NCBI GenBank assembly: GCA_964407825.1
Contig: CAYOXD010000045.1
Location: 1-22,650 of the forward strand
DNA from: CAYOXD01 sp964407825
GTDB taxonomy: Bacteria > Desulfobacterota > Desulfobacteria > Desulfobacterales > JAFDDL01
Direction of reading: 5' to 3'
DNA: 22,650 nt
Shown here: piece after piece, positions 1-7,689 of the stretch
How the letters are laid out: each line of letters starts with the position of its first letter
How positions within the stretch are numbered: the first letter of the stretch is position 1
The notes under the pieces: model-generated
Told to the model about the DNA's origin: nothing
Database searches by the model: none
The model's input: the letters and a program-made list of their open reading frames with translations, nothing else
Program-made: the position numbers and the translations under genes

Positions 1-1
1 T

Positions 2-124
2 TTTAAAATTATCCAAATCAGAACCAAATCACCCGGCTTGGCGGGTGAGGAAATGCAGTATGCCCGGAAAGTCAAAGGTGTCGCGCTCGTTGTTGACAAG
101 GGGGTGATGAACGCATATAAATGA
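2..124 (+). CDS. C-terminal end of an unidentified protein (5' end outside window)
   Basis: A reading frame is open from the left edge of the window and ends at a TGA at 122-124, giving 40 residues. The last part reads like an ordinary folded-protein C-terminus (…GVALVVDKGVMNAYK). I do not recognise the family. An internal ATG at 53-55 follows GGTGAGG, so a 23-residue peptide starting there is possible but less likely than a protein tail. The final codons overlap the -35 and -10 boxes assigned to trxA, so this sequence probably serves both as coding sequence and as promoter. The fragment is too short to show a function. Confidence 0.45.
   Translation, partial: FKIIQIRTKSPGLAGEEMQYARKVKGVALVVDKGVMNAYK
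93..121 (+). promoter_or_regulatory. sigma-70-type promoter for trxA-trxB-bamD
   Basis: A perfect TTGACA at 93-98 is separated by 17 bases from TATAAA at 116-121, which puts the expected start of transcription near 128, about 40 bases before the trxA ATG. Both boxes lie within the last codons of the upstream open frame. This is a match to consensus read by eye. Confidence 0.65.
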
Positions 125-168
125 GCCGACATGAAACCTATTTAATTTAACCGAAAGGGATATCTACA

Positions 169-495
169 ATGGCAGAAGGTTTGCTTGAAATTGATGATGC
201 GAATTTCGATTCACAGGTGCTTCAATCCGACAAACCCGTGCTGGTGGACTTCTGGGCGCCGTGGTGCGGGCCCTGCCGGGCCATCGCGCCCATCGTGGAA
301 GAGCTCGCGGGCGTTTTCGGCTCGCAGATGAAATTCATGAAGTGCAATGTCGATGAGAATCCCGTTACCCCTGGAAAATATGGAATAAAAGCGATCCCAA
401 CGCTGATTTTTTTCAAGGGAGGCGATGTGGCCGAGCAGATTACCGGCATGGTCGCCAAGTCCAAGTTGGAAGAGGCGGTAAAGAAAGTCCTTTAA
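169..495 (+). CDS. trxA: thioredoxin
   Basis: This is a 108-residue thioredoxin, the usual length for the family. It is a cytoplasmic protein disulfide reductase that donates electrons to enzymes such as ribonucleotide reductase and peroxiredoxins and is re-reduced by thioredoxin reductase. The active site WCGPC is at residues 32-36 in the context FWAPWCGPC, and the conserved cis-proline is Pro77 in AIPTL. The ATG follows GAAAGGGA at a normal distance. trxB begins 23 bases downstream, so enzyme and reductase are probably co-transcribed from the promoter at 93-121. The stretch ENPVTPGKYGIK before the cis-proline is slightly unusual, but the fold signatures are complete. Confidence 0.97.
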   Translation: MAEGLLEIDDANFDSQVLQSDKPVLVDFWAPWCGPCRAIAPIVEELAGVFGSQMKFMKCNVDENPVTPGKYGIKAIPTLIFFKGGDVAEQITGMVAKSKLEEAVKKVL

Positions 496-518
496 CGATT
501 TCGTTGGACAGGTAGCCT

Positions 519-1436
519 GTGGACTACGATCTGTTGATCATTGGCGGTGGGCCGGCCGGGCTTACCGCCGGTTTGTATGCGGCCCGGGCAAAATTGAATG
601 TGCTCCTGGTTGAAAAACTCGTTCCGGGCGGGCAAATGGTTACAACGGAACGAATCGATAACTATCCGGGGTTTCCGGAGGGAATCGGGGGGCCGGAGCT
701 TTCCCTGTTGATGAAGACACAGGCCGAACGATTCGGCCTCCAGGTGGAAACCGACGAGGTCCTCTCCCTGGAGGCAGAAGGACCTGAAAAAACGGTGCAC
801 CTCAGCCAGCGGTCCCTTCGTTGCCACGCAGTCATCATCGCCGCGGGCGCAGCGCCGAAACGGCTGGGAGTACCCGGAGAGAACGAGTTCTGGGGGCGGG
901 GGGTGTCCTCTTGCGCCGTTTGCGACGGCCCCTTTTACAGGGGCCGAACCGTTGCCGCCGTGGGGGGCGGCGATACGGCAATCAAGGAAAGCATCTTTCT
1001 GACGCGGTTCGCGGAAAAGGTTTACCTCATCCACCGGCGGAACGATTGGCGTGCGGAGGCCGTCCTTCGGGAGCGCGCCCTGGCCAACGACCGGATCGAG
1101 CCTGTATGGAACACCGTTTTGAAAGAAATCCACGGGGAAGAGGTCCTGACGGGCCTTACCTTGCAGGATGTCATCACCGGTGAAAGCCGAAAACTCCCGG
1201 CGTCGGCCTGCTTTATCTGGATCGGTATCGAGCCTAACGGGGCCTTTTGGGGGGATCTGGTGTCAACGGACGGGGCCGGGTTCATCGAAACGGATCAGCA
1301 GATGAGAACGTCCCTGCCGGGAATCTTTGCAGCAGGCGATATCCGCGCCGTCCCCACCCGCCAGATCGCCGGCGCAGTGGGCGACGGCGCCATGGCGGCC
1401 TATTCGGCCCGGCAATTTATTGAAGGTATCCAATGA
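519..1436 (+). CDS. trxB: thioredoxin-disulfide reductase
   Basis: This 305-residue flavoprotein transfers electrons from NAD(P)H through FAD and a redox disulfide to thioredoxin. The FAD-binding GGGPAG motif is at residues 9-14. The redox-active CAVC at 132-135 lies inside the nucleotide domain, as in low-molecular-weight bacterial TrxR. GGGDTA at 149-154 and HRRNDWR at 172-178 form the pyridine-nucleotide site; the two arginines after the histidine suggest NADPH. The second FAD motif is GIFAAGDIR near residue 270. The start is GTG at 519; an upstream AGGTAG-like element is a weak ribosome binding site. The stop overlaps the bamD start as ATGA, indicating translational coupling. Confidence 0.95.
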   Translation: MDYDLLIIGGGPAGLTAGLYAARAKLNVLLVEKLVPGGQMVTTERIDNYPGFPEGIGGPELSLLMKTQAERFGLQVETDEVLSLEAEGPEKTVHLSQRSLRCHAVIIAAGAAPKRLGVPGENEFWGRGVSSCAVCDGPFYRGRTVAAVGGGDTAIKESIFLTRFAEKVYLIHRRNDWRAEAVLRERALANDRIEPVWNTVLKEIHGEEVLTGLTLQDVITGESRKLPASACFIWIGIEPNGAFWGDLVSTDGAGFIETDQQMRTSLPGIFAAGDIRAVPTRQIAGAVGDGAMAAYSARQFIEGIQ

Positions 1437-2218
1437 TGAAGAAACGTATAATTTCACTATGTCTGGTATCGGCACTGGTTCTTTGCGGTTGCGCCACCAC
1501 CTCACATCGTACGGATGAGAAAACGCAGGGGAAAAACGCCCCACAGGCGCCCCAGGAAAGAAACGCAGAGCAGCTGCTGAAGGCGGGACTTGTCGCGCTG
1601 CACAAAAAAAACTATTCGGAGGCCATCGACCTGTTTTCCAGACTCAGGGACTGGTATCCCTTCAGCAAACACGCCGTCACCGCCGAGCTGAGGATATCCG
1701 ATGCCCACTATGGCAAGTTGGAATATGAAGAGGCCATCAGCGGCTACGAAAAATTTGTGACGCTCCACCCCAGAAACCCGGAAATTCCCTATGCCCTCTA
1801 TCAGACCGGAAAATGCTATATGGACCAGATGAGGGGAATCGACCGAGATCAGACCGATGCGATAAAGGCCAACGATACCTTCCAGCGGTTGCTGAAGCAA
1901 TACCCCGGCAGCTCCTACACGGAACCGGCCAAGGCCGCTGCCAAGCAGTGTCAGAAGAGCATCCTGCGCCATGAGATGTATGTCGCGAAATTCTATCTGA
2001 AGGCCAAAAACTACCGGGCGGCCCTGAATCGCTTCAAGGGCCTGCTGAATATGTACCCGGATGTGGGCGTGCAATACGAGGCCCTCGGCTATATCACCCG
2101 ATGCCAGGTGGCCCTGGCCAAAACGCCATCCAGGCATGATGAAAATCCTTTACACGAGGCTCGTTATAGCGTACCATCTCCTGCTTCGCCCAGCCAGATG
2201 GCTGTGCAACCCGATTAA
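1433..2218 (+). CDS. bamD: outer membrane protein assembly factor BamD
   Basis: This is a 261-residue lipoprotein with a typical N-terminus: basic MMKKR, a hydrophobic segment, then a lipobox-like VLCGC with lipidated Cys20. Residues from about 45 to 235 form tetratricopeptide-type helical repeats (AEQLLKAGLVALHKKNYSEAIDLF, then NDTFQRLLKQYPGSSY, then NYRAALNRFKGLLNMYPD, each shown here only as its core), the arrangement of BamD/YfiO. In the family it is anchored to the inner face of the outer membrane and works with BamA to insert beta-barrel proteins. The length fits BamD (about 245-280). A general TPR lipoprotein is the alternative. It overlaps the trxB stop by four bases. Confidence 0.85.
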   Translation: MMKKRIISLCLVSALVLCGCATTSHRTDEKTQGKNAPQAPQERNAEQLLKAGLVALHKKNYSEAIDLFSRLRDWYPFSKHAVTAELRISDAHYGKLEYEEAISGYEKFVTLHPRNPEIPYALYQTGKCYMDQMRGIDRDQTDAIKANDTFQRLLKQYPGSSYTEPAKAAAKQCQKSILRHEMYVAKFYLKAKNYRAALNRFKGLLNMYPDVGVQYEALGYITRCQVALAKTPSRHDENPLHEARYSVPSPASPSQMAVQPD

Positions 2219-2229
2219 AAATCAGCGCC

Positions 2230-2246
2230 GGCGCCGGATCGGCGCC
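2230..2246 (+). promoter_or_regulatory. GC-rich hairpin in the bamD-rpmB gap
   Basis: GGCGCCG at 2230-2236 pairs with CGGCGCC at 2240-2246 around a GAT loop, a perfect 7-bp GC stem, 12 bases after the bamD stop. No U-run follows, so it is not a standard intrinsic terminator. It would sit in the leader of rpmB and may stabilise or separate messages; the function is not shown. Confidence 0.4.
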
Positions 2247-2275
2247 TTGAACACGATTAGGATTGGAGACGAGAA

Positions 2276-2470
2276 ATGTCAAAACAGTGTGAAATCTGCG
2301 GGAAAGCCCCCCTGGTGGGGTGCAATGTCAGCCATGCCCACAATGTCAACAAGCGCCGCTTCAACCCCAACCTCCAGCGGGTTCGCGCCAGCATCAACGG
2401 GAATGTCAGGACCCTTACCGTCTGCACGCGCTGCATTCGGTCGGGCAAGGTCGTCAAGCCCGCCGCCTGA
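2276..2470 (+). CDS. rpmB: 50S ribosomal protein L28
   Basis: This 64-residue protein carries the L28 signature: CEICGKAPLVG at the N-terminus, the NVSHAHNVNKRRF core, and RVRASINGNVRTLTVCTRCIRSGK. Cys5, Cys8, Cys50 and Cys53 make it the zinc-binding (C+) form of L28. It is a structural protein of the large ribosomal subunit. The ATG follows GGAGACGAG. It is convergent with the RelA/SpoT gene, whose stop lies only 8 bases beyond the rpmB stop. The zinc form matters because some bacteria replace zinc ribosomal proteins under zinc limitation; no paralog is visible here. Confidence 0.97.
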   Translation: MSKQCEICGKAPLVGCNVSHAHNVNKRRFNPNLQRVRASINGNVRTLTVCTRCIRSGKVVKPAA

Positions 2471-2478
2471 AGGGCCGG

Positions 2479-4623
2479 TCAGCCGCTCATGCGGCTCACC
2501 CCCTGAATCTTTTTAACCCGTTTGATCGCCGCCATCACCGCCTCCAGTTGCGTCTTGCCAGTCACTGCGACGGTAAAATTCAACACCGCCCGGGCGCCGT
2601 GGGTATCGGCGTCCGCACTGAGAATATCCGCCCCCTCCTTGCTGATGGCGGATGCCACATCCGCCAGAAGGCCGGAACGGTTATCGGAGCGCACGCGTAA
2701 TTTGATGGGGTAGGTTTCCGAGTTCTGCGCGCTCCAGGAGACCTCGACCCGGCGGTCCGGATTTACCCGGCGGGCATTGGCGCAGGTGGTCCGGTGAACC
2801 GTTACCCGGTGCCCCAGCGTAATGTAGCCCATGATGGGATCGCCGGGAAGGGGCCGGCAGCACTGGCCGAACCGGACGACGATATCATCGATTCCCCTGA
2901 CCAGGACTCCCGAGCCATCCTTCCGTTTCCGGAAACGACGACTCTTTTTATTCAGAATGGAGACGGTTTCCTCCTCGGGGGGTTCCCGGATTTCAAACTT
3001 CCGGGCCACCTGAAGGGCGGTTATCTTGCCATACCCCACCCCCGCGATCAGATCGTCCACCTTGCTGACGCCGAACCCGCTGAGGATCTCGGTCATCTGA
3101 TCCGTCTTGACCAGCGCGCTGAAGTTCAGACGCAGTTTCCTGAACGCCTTTTCCAGCATATCCCTTCCAATGGACAGGCTCCGCTCCATATTCTGGGCCT
3201 TGATCCACTGGCGGATACGGGATCTGGCCTTGACGGTTTTCACAAAGGCCAACCAGTCTTTGCTGGGATGATGCCCCTTGGTCGTTAAGACAGAAACGGT
3301 CTGGCCGTTCTTCAACTCGTATTGCAGGGGAACCATCCGGCCGTCCACCTTAGCGCCGGTACAGGAATTGCCCACCTGACTGTGAACCATATAGGCAAAA
3401 TCCACCGGTGTCGCGCCCTTGGGAAGGGCCTTGACCTCACCGTCCGGAGTAAAAACATACACCTCGTCCGGGAAGAGATCGATGCGCACATTCTCGAGAA
3501 ATTCCTCCGGGTTCTGAAAATCGGCCCGATTTTTCACCAGGTTCTGAATCCAACCGAACACACTGCTCATCTTCTCGTCCGCGGCCCTTCCCTCCTTGTA
3601 ACTCCAGTGGGCCGCGATGCCCGAATTGGCCACCCGGTCCATCTCCCAGGTGCGGATCTGCACTTCCAGCCGATCGCCATAGGGTCCGATCACGGTCGTA
3701 TGCAGGGACTGGTACATGTTGGGCTTCGGGGAGCGGATGTAATCCTTGAGCTTGTGGGGAATCGGCTTCCACATGGAATGGATGTACCCGAGCGTCTCGT
3801 AACATTGGGAAATATCGTCGAGGATGATTCGAAGGGCGATGATATCGTAAATTTCCTCGAAGGGAAGACGCTGGGACTTCATCTTGCTGTATATGCTGTA
3901 AAAATTCTTGTATCGCCCCTGAATCTCACAGGGCAGATGGTTTTCCAGCATCTTCTTCTGAACCAGCCCCTTGACCTTCCGGATGTGCTTTTCCCGGGCC
4001 GCCAGGTCTTTCCGGACCCGGTTTTCGATATCCGCGTAAGCCTCCGGATTGAGGCACCGGAAGGCCGTCAGATCCATCTCCGTCTTGATCCAGTAGATAC
4101 CGAGCCGAGCGGCGATGGGGGAATAGACGTTGAGGGCCTCGGCCGCCACCTGGGTGCGCTGCGCTTCTCCGTGGGCATCCAGGGTCCGCAGGTGGTGCAG
4201 CCGGTCGGCCAGCTTGACCAGGATGACCCGCAGGTCATCGGCCATGGCCAGGATCATCTTGCAGATATTGTCCGCCTGCCCCGCGCGAAGGGCGGCATCC
4301 AGGGGAAGTCTGCCGATCCTCCTGACGCCCGAGACGATCCGTACCATCTCGGGACCGAACAAATTACCCAGGGAATCCGGATCGCTGTCGCTCCCTTCCA
4401 GAACATCGTGCAGGAGGCCGGCGGCCACACTCACCGGATCGAGATTCATTCCGGCCAGTATCCAGCCGGTCTCCAGGCAGTGGGACAGGGGAGGCGCCCC
4501 GGCCACCGGCGGCGCCCCCTGATGGGCCTTGAGCGAATAGTCATAGGCGCGTCGCACCAGCGCCACGTCCGCCTGGGAATTGTTGTCCAGCAGGCGATCG
4601 ATGATGTCCTCTATCCGGATCAT
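2479..4623 (-). CDS. RelA/SpoT family (p)ppGpp synthetase, hydrolase domain partly degenerate
   Basis: This is a long RSH protein of 714 residues from the ATG at 4623, chosen because it follows AGGGGA and avoids overlap with proS; 4650 is an alternative. Domain order: HD hydrolase (about 25-180), synthetase (about 235-345), TGS (about 385-447), zinc-finger/CC (Cys588, Cys589, His610, Cys614) and ACT (638-710). The synthetase half looks active: YDIIALRI with Asp260, LEVQIRT with Glu320, and KLKD at 291-294, close to the RXKD loop of bifunctional Rel/SpoT rather than EXDD of RelA. The hydrolase half keeps His48, His72, Asp73 and Asp140, but reads HDVLEG where HDxxED is expected, has HH where LHN is usual, and APPVAG where QFRKSG is usual. 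I infer a stringent-response synthetase with weak or no hydrolysis. It lies 54 bases downstream of proS on the same strand. Confidence 0.9.
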   Translation of the reverse strand: MIRIEDIIDRLLDNNSQADVALVRRAYDYSLKAHQGAPPVAGAPPLSHCLETGWILAGMNLDPVSVAAGLLHDVLEGSDSDPDSLGNLFGPEMVRIVSGVRRIGRLPLDAALRAGQADNICKMILAMADDLRVILVKLADRLHHLRTLDAHGEAQRTQVAAEALNVYSPIAARLGIYWIKTEMDLTAFRCLNPEAYADIENRVRKDLAAREKHIRKVKGLVQKKMLENHLPCEIQGRYKNFYSIYSKMKSQRLPFEEIYDIIALRIILDDISQCYETLGYIHSMWKPIPHKLKDYIRSPKPNMYQSLHTTVIGPYGDRLEVQIRTWEMDRVANSGIAAHWSYKEGRAADEKMSSVFGWIQNLVKNRADFQNPEEFLENVRIDLFPDEVYVFTPDGEVKALPKGATPVDFAYMVHSQVGNSCTGAKVDGRMVPLQYELKNGQTVSVLTTKGHHPSKDWLAFVKTVKARSRIRQWIKAQNMERSLSIGRDMLEKAFRKLRLNFSALVKTDQMTEILSGFGVSKVDDLIAGVGYGKITALQVARKFEIREPPEEETVSILNKKSRRFRKRKDGSGVLVRGIDDIVVRFGQCCRPLPGDPIMGYITLGHRVTVHRTTCANARRVNPDRRVEVSWSAQNSETYPIKLRVRSDNRSGLLADVASAISKEGADILSADADTHGARAVLNFTVAVTGKTQLEAVMAAIKRVKKIQGVSRMSG
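2481..2514 (+). terminator. weak terminator-like hairpin after rpmB
   Basis: AGCCGC at 2481-2486 pairs with GCGGCT at 2491-2496 around a TCAT loop, with a short T-run at 2510-2514. The distance between stem and T-run is longer than usual. The stem overlaps the stop region of the convergent RelA/SpoT gene, so it may simply be coding sequence. Confidence 0.25.
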
Positions 4624-4676
4624 AGTCCCCTGTTTCCCATCTCCCGACATTTCCCCGCCCGGCGCCGAACCTTGTC

Positions 4677-6197
4677 TCAATACGCCTTTGCAAAAACGAC
4701 CCGGCCCTCGCTCGGCCTGCCGCAGTATATACATCGGCCGGACTGCGTTTCGGCTGCAAGGGGAAGGCACCGGATGGTCACGCTCAACTCCTCCTTGATG
4801 GCCGCCTCACAGCCCGGGTCACCGCACCAGTGGGACAGGGCAAAACCGCCGTGAATCTCGGGTTTTTCATGGTTCAGGGGAGTAAAAAAGTCGTAGAAAT
4901 CCTGTCGCTCCTCCATGGGGCGCGTGTGTTCCTTCAGAAACGCCGCCGCCCGGTCGAAAAGGCTCCTCTGGATATCATCGAGCAGGGAGCCGATATCCGC
5001 CACAAAGGCCGCCTGGTCCATGCGGGTCTTGTCCCGGTGGGCCCGATCCCTGCGCGCGAAAAAGACGACATCGCCAGCCATGTCCCTGGGGCCGATCTCG
5101 ATGCGGATCGGAATTCCCTTCTTGATCCATTCCCAGGTCCGGGCGCCCCCCGTCTCCCGATCATCGATCTCCACCCGGACCGGCTGCCCGTGATAGGGCT
5201 TCGCCCTCAGGGCATCGGCCAGCCGCGTCACATAAGCCATGACTTCCGCCCGCTGGCTCTCCTTCCGAATGATGGGCATGAGCACCACATGGGCAGGGGC
5301 CACCCGCGGCGGCAGAATGATCCCGTCGTCGTCTCCGTGGGTCATGATGAGACCGCCGATCAGCCGGGTGGAAACCCCCCAGGAGGTGGTCCAGGCGTAC
5401 TCCTCGCGGCTGTCCGCGGACTGAAACCGGATTTCGGATCCCCTGGCAAAATTCTGGCCCAGGAAGTGGGAGGTACCAGCCTGAAGGGCTTTCCTGTCCT
5501 GCATCATCGCCTCGATGCAGTAGGTGTCCACAGCGCCGGGAAATCGCTCCGAGGCGCTCTTGACCCCAGGGATCACGGGCATGGCCATGTAGGTTTCGGC
5601 CAGTTTCGTGTACGCGTCGAGCATCATCCGGGTACGCTCCTCGGCCTCCTGCCGGTTCGCATGCACCGTGTGGCCCTCCTGCCAGAGGAATTCGCTCGTT
5701 CGAAGGAAGGTCCGGGTACGCATCTCCCAGCGGACCACATTGGCCCATTGGTTGATGAGAAGGGGCAGGTCCCGGTAACTGCTGACCCATCTGGAGAAGG
5801 AGTCGCCGATAATGGTTTCGGAGGTAGGCCGGACCACCAGCGGCTCGGTCAAGGGGCCTGCCGGCACCAGCCCGCCGGAGGGGCCCTTTTCCAGGCGATG
5901 ATGGGTGACAACGGCACACTCCTTGGCAAAGCCCTCCACGTGCTCCGCCTCCTTTTCAAGAAAGCTCAAGGGAATAAAGAGGGGGAAATAGGCATTTCGG
6001 ACACCCGTTTCCTTGAACATGCCATCCAGGATTCGCGTGATGTTCTCCCATAGGGCATACCCCCAGGGTTTGATCACCATGCAGCCCCGAACCGCGGATT
6101 TCTCCGCCAGATCCGATGCCCGCACAACCTGTTGATACCACTCCGTATAATCTTCCGCCCGTGTCGGTGTAACCGCCGTTTTCGCTTGCTTCTCCAT
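4677..6197 (-). CDS. proS: prolyl-tRNA synthetase, archaeal/eukaryotic type
   Basis: This 506-residue class II synthetase attaches proline to tRNA-Pro. It is the archaeal/eukaryote-like (short, type 3) form and lacks the roughly 180-residue INS editing domain that the bacterial type carries between motifs 2 and 3. Visible signatures are RPTSE at 123-127, motif 2 beginning at RWEMRTRTFLRTSEFLWQEGH (157 on, core only), a GGLIMTHGDDDG motif 3 region with LPPRVAP, and the C-terminal extension with paired cysteines (CGDPGC, CIYC) ending in a terminal tyrosine, all typical of this branch. The ATG at 6197 follows AGGATACGGT; an upstream in-frame extension to 6467 has no family-like sequence. This form is known in several bacterial groups and suggests an old lateral acquisition. 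Confidence 0.95.
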   Translation of the reverse strand: MEKQAKTAVTPTRAEDYTEWYQQVVRASDLAEKSAVRGCMVIKPWGYALWENITRILDGMFKETGVRNAYFPLFIPLSFLEKEAEHVEGFAKECAVVTHHRLEKGPSGGLVPAGPLTEPLVVRPTSETIIGDSFSRWVSSYRDLPLLINQWANVVRWEMRTRTFLRTSEFLWQEGHTVHANRQEAEERTRMMLDAYTKLAETYMAMPVIPGVKSASERFPGAVDTYCIEAMMQDRKALQAGTSHFLGQNFARGSEIRFQSADSREEYAWTTSWGVSTRLIGGLIMTHGDDDGIILPPRVAPAHVVLMPIIRKESQRAEVMAYVTRLADALRAKPYHGQPVRVEIDDRETGGARTWEWIKKGIPIRIEIGPRDMAGDVVFFARRDRAHRDKTRMDQAAFVADIGSLLDDIQRSLFDRAAAFLKEHTRPMEERQDFYDFFTPLNHEKPEIHGGFALSHWCGDPGCEAAIKEELSVTIRCLPLAAETQSGRCIYCGRPSEGRVVFAKAY

Positions 6198-6592
6198 ACC
6201 GTATCCTGCCGCCTCCTGCGCCACTGCTCGAAACTCGCTCTTGTTATCGTATAATAAGGGGGTTTGCCTCGCTGCTGTGTATGTATCAAAGCCACCGGTC
6301 TTATTCAAGCGGGGCCTGATGCCGGCAGCAATTCCAACTGTACAAGGTTCATTAAACCCGGCCCTGTTCTGCCAGGCGCTGGGGCATGAGTTTGGCGCGA
6401 ACGGAAGCTGAAACCCAGCGCCCTGCCTGTGTAGCGGTGACATGTTGCATGGCAAGAAAACAGGCACCCTGTGTAGGGAATCGGCCTTGTATTTCCCCGG
6501 TCCTTTTGTATAATTGCGTTGATTTAAATATTACAATCCGGAGAGTTCAAATATCTTTGCTTAGGCATACCCTACAGGGAGAATCACGAAAA
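6198..6592. other. 395-bp gap between divergent proS and the CQLG-repeat gene
   Basis: No convincing gene is present. An in-frame extension of the 143-residue gene back to 6386 gives cysteine-rich sequence without a ribosome binding site or resemblance to the module. The right part is AT-rich and carries the promoter-like boxes listed separately. The nonamer CCTGTGTAG occurs twice (about 6425 and 6469), and GCCTGT/ACAGGC could pair around 6423-6458. No recognised riboswitch was seen. Confidence 0.5.
6487..6514 (+). promoter_or_regulatory. candidate promoter for the CQLG-repeat gene
   Basis: TTGTAT at 6487-6492 and a perfect TATAAT at 6509-6514 are separated by 16 bases. This is the best -10 box in the gap and lies about 80 bases before the ATG at 6593. 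The -35 box is only a partial match. Confidence 0.45.
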
Positions 6593-7024
6593 ATGAAGCA
6601 GGAGAAAGGTAAACGCTTTGCCGACAAGCATGGCGGTCAGTCGCCGGATCCGGAAATCGCGGCGGCGCTTCGAAAGGAAACGATCAACGGCCGGATGCCC
6701 TGCGCCGTTGCCTTCGAGGTCGCCGGACGCCTGTCCGTGGCGCCCTCGCAGGTGGGGATCACGGCGGATCTTCTCAATATCAAGCTATCGAAATGCCAGC
6801 TGGGGCTCTTTGGCTACCAGCCGGATAACAAGCTGGTCCGCGCCGACAAGGCCACCGAAGCACCCCTGCGGGAGGCGATCCTGGGGGCCCGGGTGGGAAA
6901 CCACCTCCCCTGCGAGAGCGCCTGGGCCATTGCGGCCAGGCTCCGGGTCGGCAAAATCGCCGTCGGCCATGCCTGCGAGGCTCTGGGCATCAGGATTCGG
7001 GGCTGTCAGCTCGGGGCCTTCTGA
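6593..7024 (+). CDS. protein of two tandem ~50-residue modules ending in CQLG-x-F, function unknown
   Basis: This 143-residue protein starts at an ATG preceded by CAGGGAGAA; the longer frame from 6386 is not supported. Residues 24-73 and 94-143 align without gaps and share 17 of 50 positions: each has a PC pair, A-x(3)-A-x-RL-x-V, VG, L-x-I and CQLG-x-F. The pattern of alternating helices followed by a short strand resembles a small winged-helix or helix-turn-helix unit, and the duplication gives an intramolecular pseudo-dimer. The two conserved cysteines per module (Cys37 and Cys68; Cys107 and Cys138) could bind metal or form a disulfide. No signal peptide or membrane segment is present. It stands alone, divergent from proS and convergent with the hydrolase gene, 19 bases away. 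I cannot name a function; a redox- or metal-responsive regulator is only a guess. Confidence 0.8.
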   Translation: MKQEKGKRFADKHGGQSPDPEIAAALRKETINGRMPCAVAFEVAGRLSVAPSQVGITADLLNIKLSKCQLGLFGYQPDNKLVRADKATEAPLREAILGARVGNHLPCESAWAIAARLRVGKIAVGHACEALGIRIRGCQLGAF

Positions 7025-7043
7025 GAGCCTGCCTGATGGCGCC

Positions 7044-7670
7044 TCACCCCTCGTTCAGAAACGGATTGAAACGTCTCTCGTGCCCGATGGTGCTCGGCTC
7101 GTTATGGCCGGGCATCACCCGGATATCGTCTGGCAGGGAGAAAAGACGGTCTTTGATGCTCCGGATCAGGGTCCCGTAATCGCCTCCCGGGAAATCCGCT
7201 CGGCCGATGGATCCGGCGAACAACGTATCCCCCACGAACACATAGCCATCGGCCAGGAGCGCAATGCCCCCGGGCGAATGGCCAGGGGTGTGAATCACGG
7301 TGAAGGTCATGCTGCCCACATCGATGGTGTCATTGTCCGCCAGAAGCCGATCCGGCGCAGGTGAGGGCTCCGCGGAAAGCCCCCAGGCGGCGGCCGAATC
7401 CACCACCACCTTCAGAAGGGGGGCATCCAGAGAATGGATGGCCAGCGGGGCTCCTGTTTTCTCCTTCACGGCCCGGTTGGCGCCCACATGATCGAAGTGA
7501 CCATGGGTATTCAGGATCACCACTGCATTCAGGGACGCCTCCTCCAGGGTCTCGATGATCCGGTGGGCCTCCGCCCCCGGGTCGATGACCGCGGCGTCCC
7601 GTGTTTTCTCACATCCCACGATATAGCAGTTGGCCATGATCGGACCCACTGTCAAGCGTTTGATAATCAA
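7044..7670 (-). CDS. metallo-beta-lactamase-fold hydrolase (glyoxalase II-like)
   Basis: This is a 208-residue MBL-fold enzyme. The binuclear metal motif THGHFDH provides His56, His58, Asp60 and His61; further ligands are His131 in HTPGHSPG, Asp148 in FVGDTLF, and the histidine of MPGHNEPS near the C-terminus. The short length and the MANCYIVG start are typical of YcbL-like stand-alone hydrolases often annotated as hydroxyacylglutathione hydrolase; the C-terminal glutathione-binding domain of true GloB is missing, so the substrate is uncertain. The start is TTG at 7670 with GGAGGG just upstream. It is the last gene of the minus-strand run, 19 bases after nusB. Confidence 0.88.
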   Translation of the reverse strand: MIIKRLTVGPIMANCYIVGCEKTRDAAVIDPGAEAHRIIETLEEASLNAVVILNTHGHFDHVGANRAVKEKTGAPLAIHSLDAPLLKVVVDSAAAWGLSAEPSPAPDRLLADNDTIDVGSMTFTVIHTPGHSPGGIALLADGYVFVGDTLFAGSIGRADFPGGDYGTLIRSIKDRLFSLPDDIRVMPGHNEPSTIGHERRFNPFLNEG

Positions 7671-7689
7671 ATTTCCCTCCAGACGGATG

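Noticed and set aside
3322..4854. 510-codon open frame on the plus strand
   Set aside because: It is antisense to the RelA/SpoT gene, has no family-like motif, and reflects the GC-rich codon use of the true gene.
4830..6053. 407-codon open frame on the plus strand
   Set aside because: It lies opposite proS, whose class II motifs are complete; composition is that of an antisense shadow.
6386..6592. N-terminal extension of the CQLG-repeat protein
   Set aside because: The extra 69 residues show no repeat or domain character, and the -10 box chosen for the gene lies inside them; the ATG at 6593 has a better ribosome binding site.
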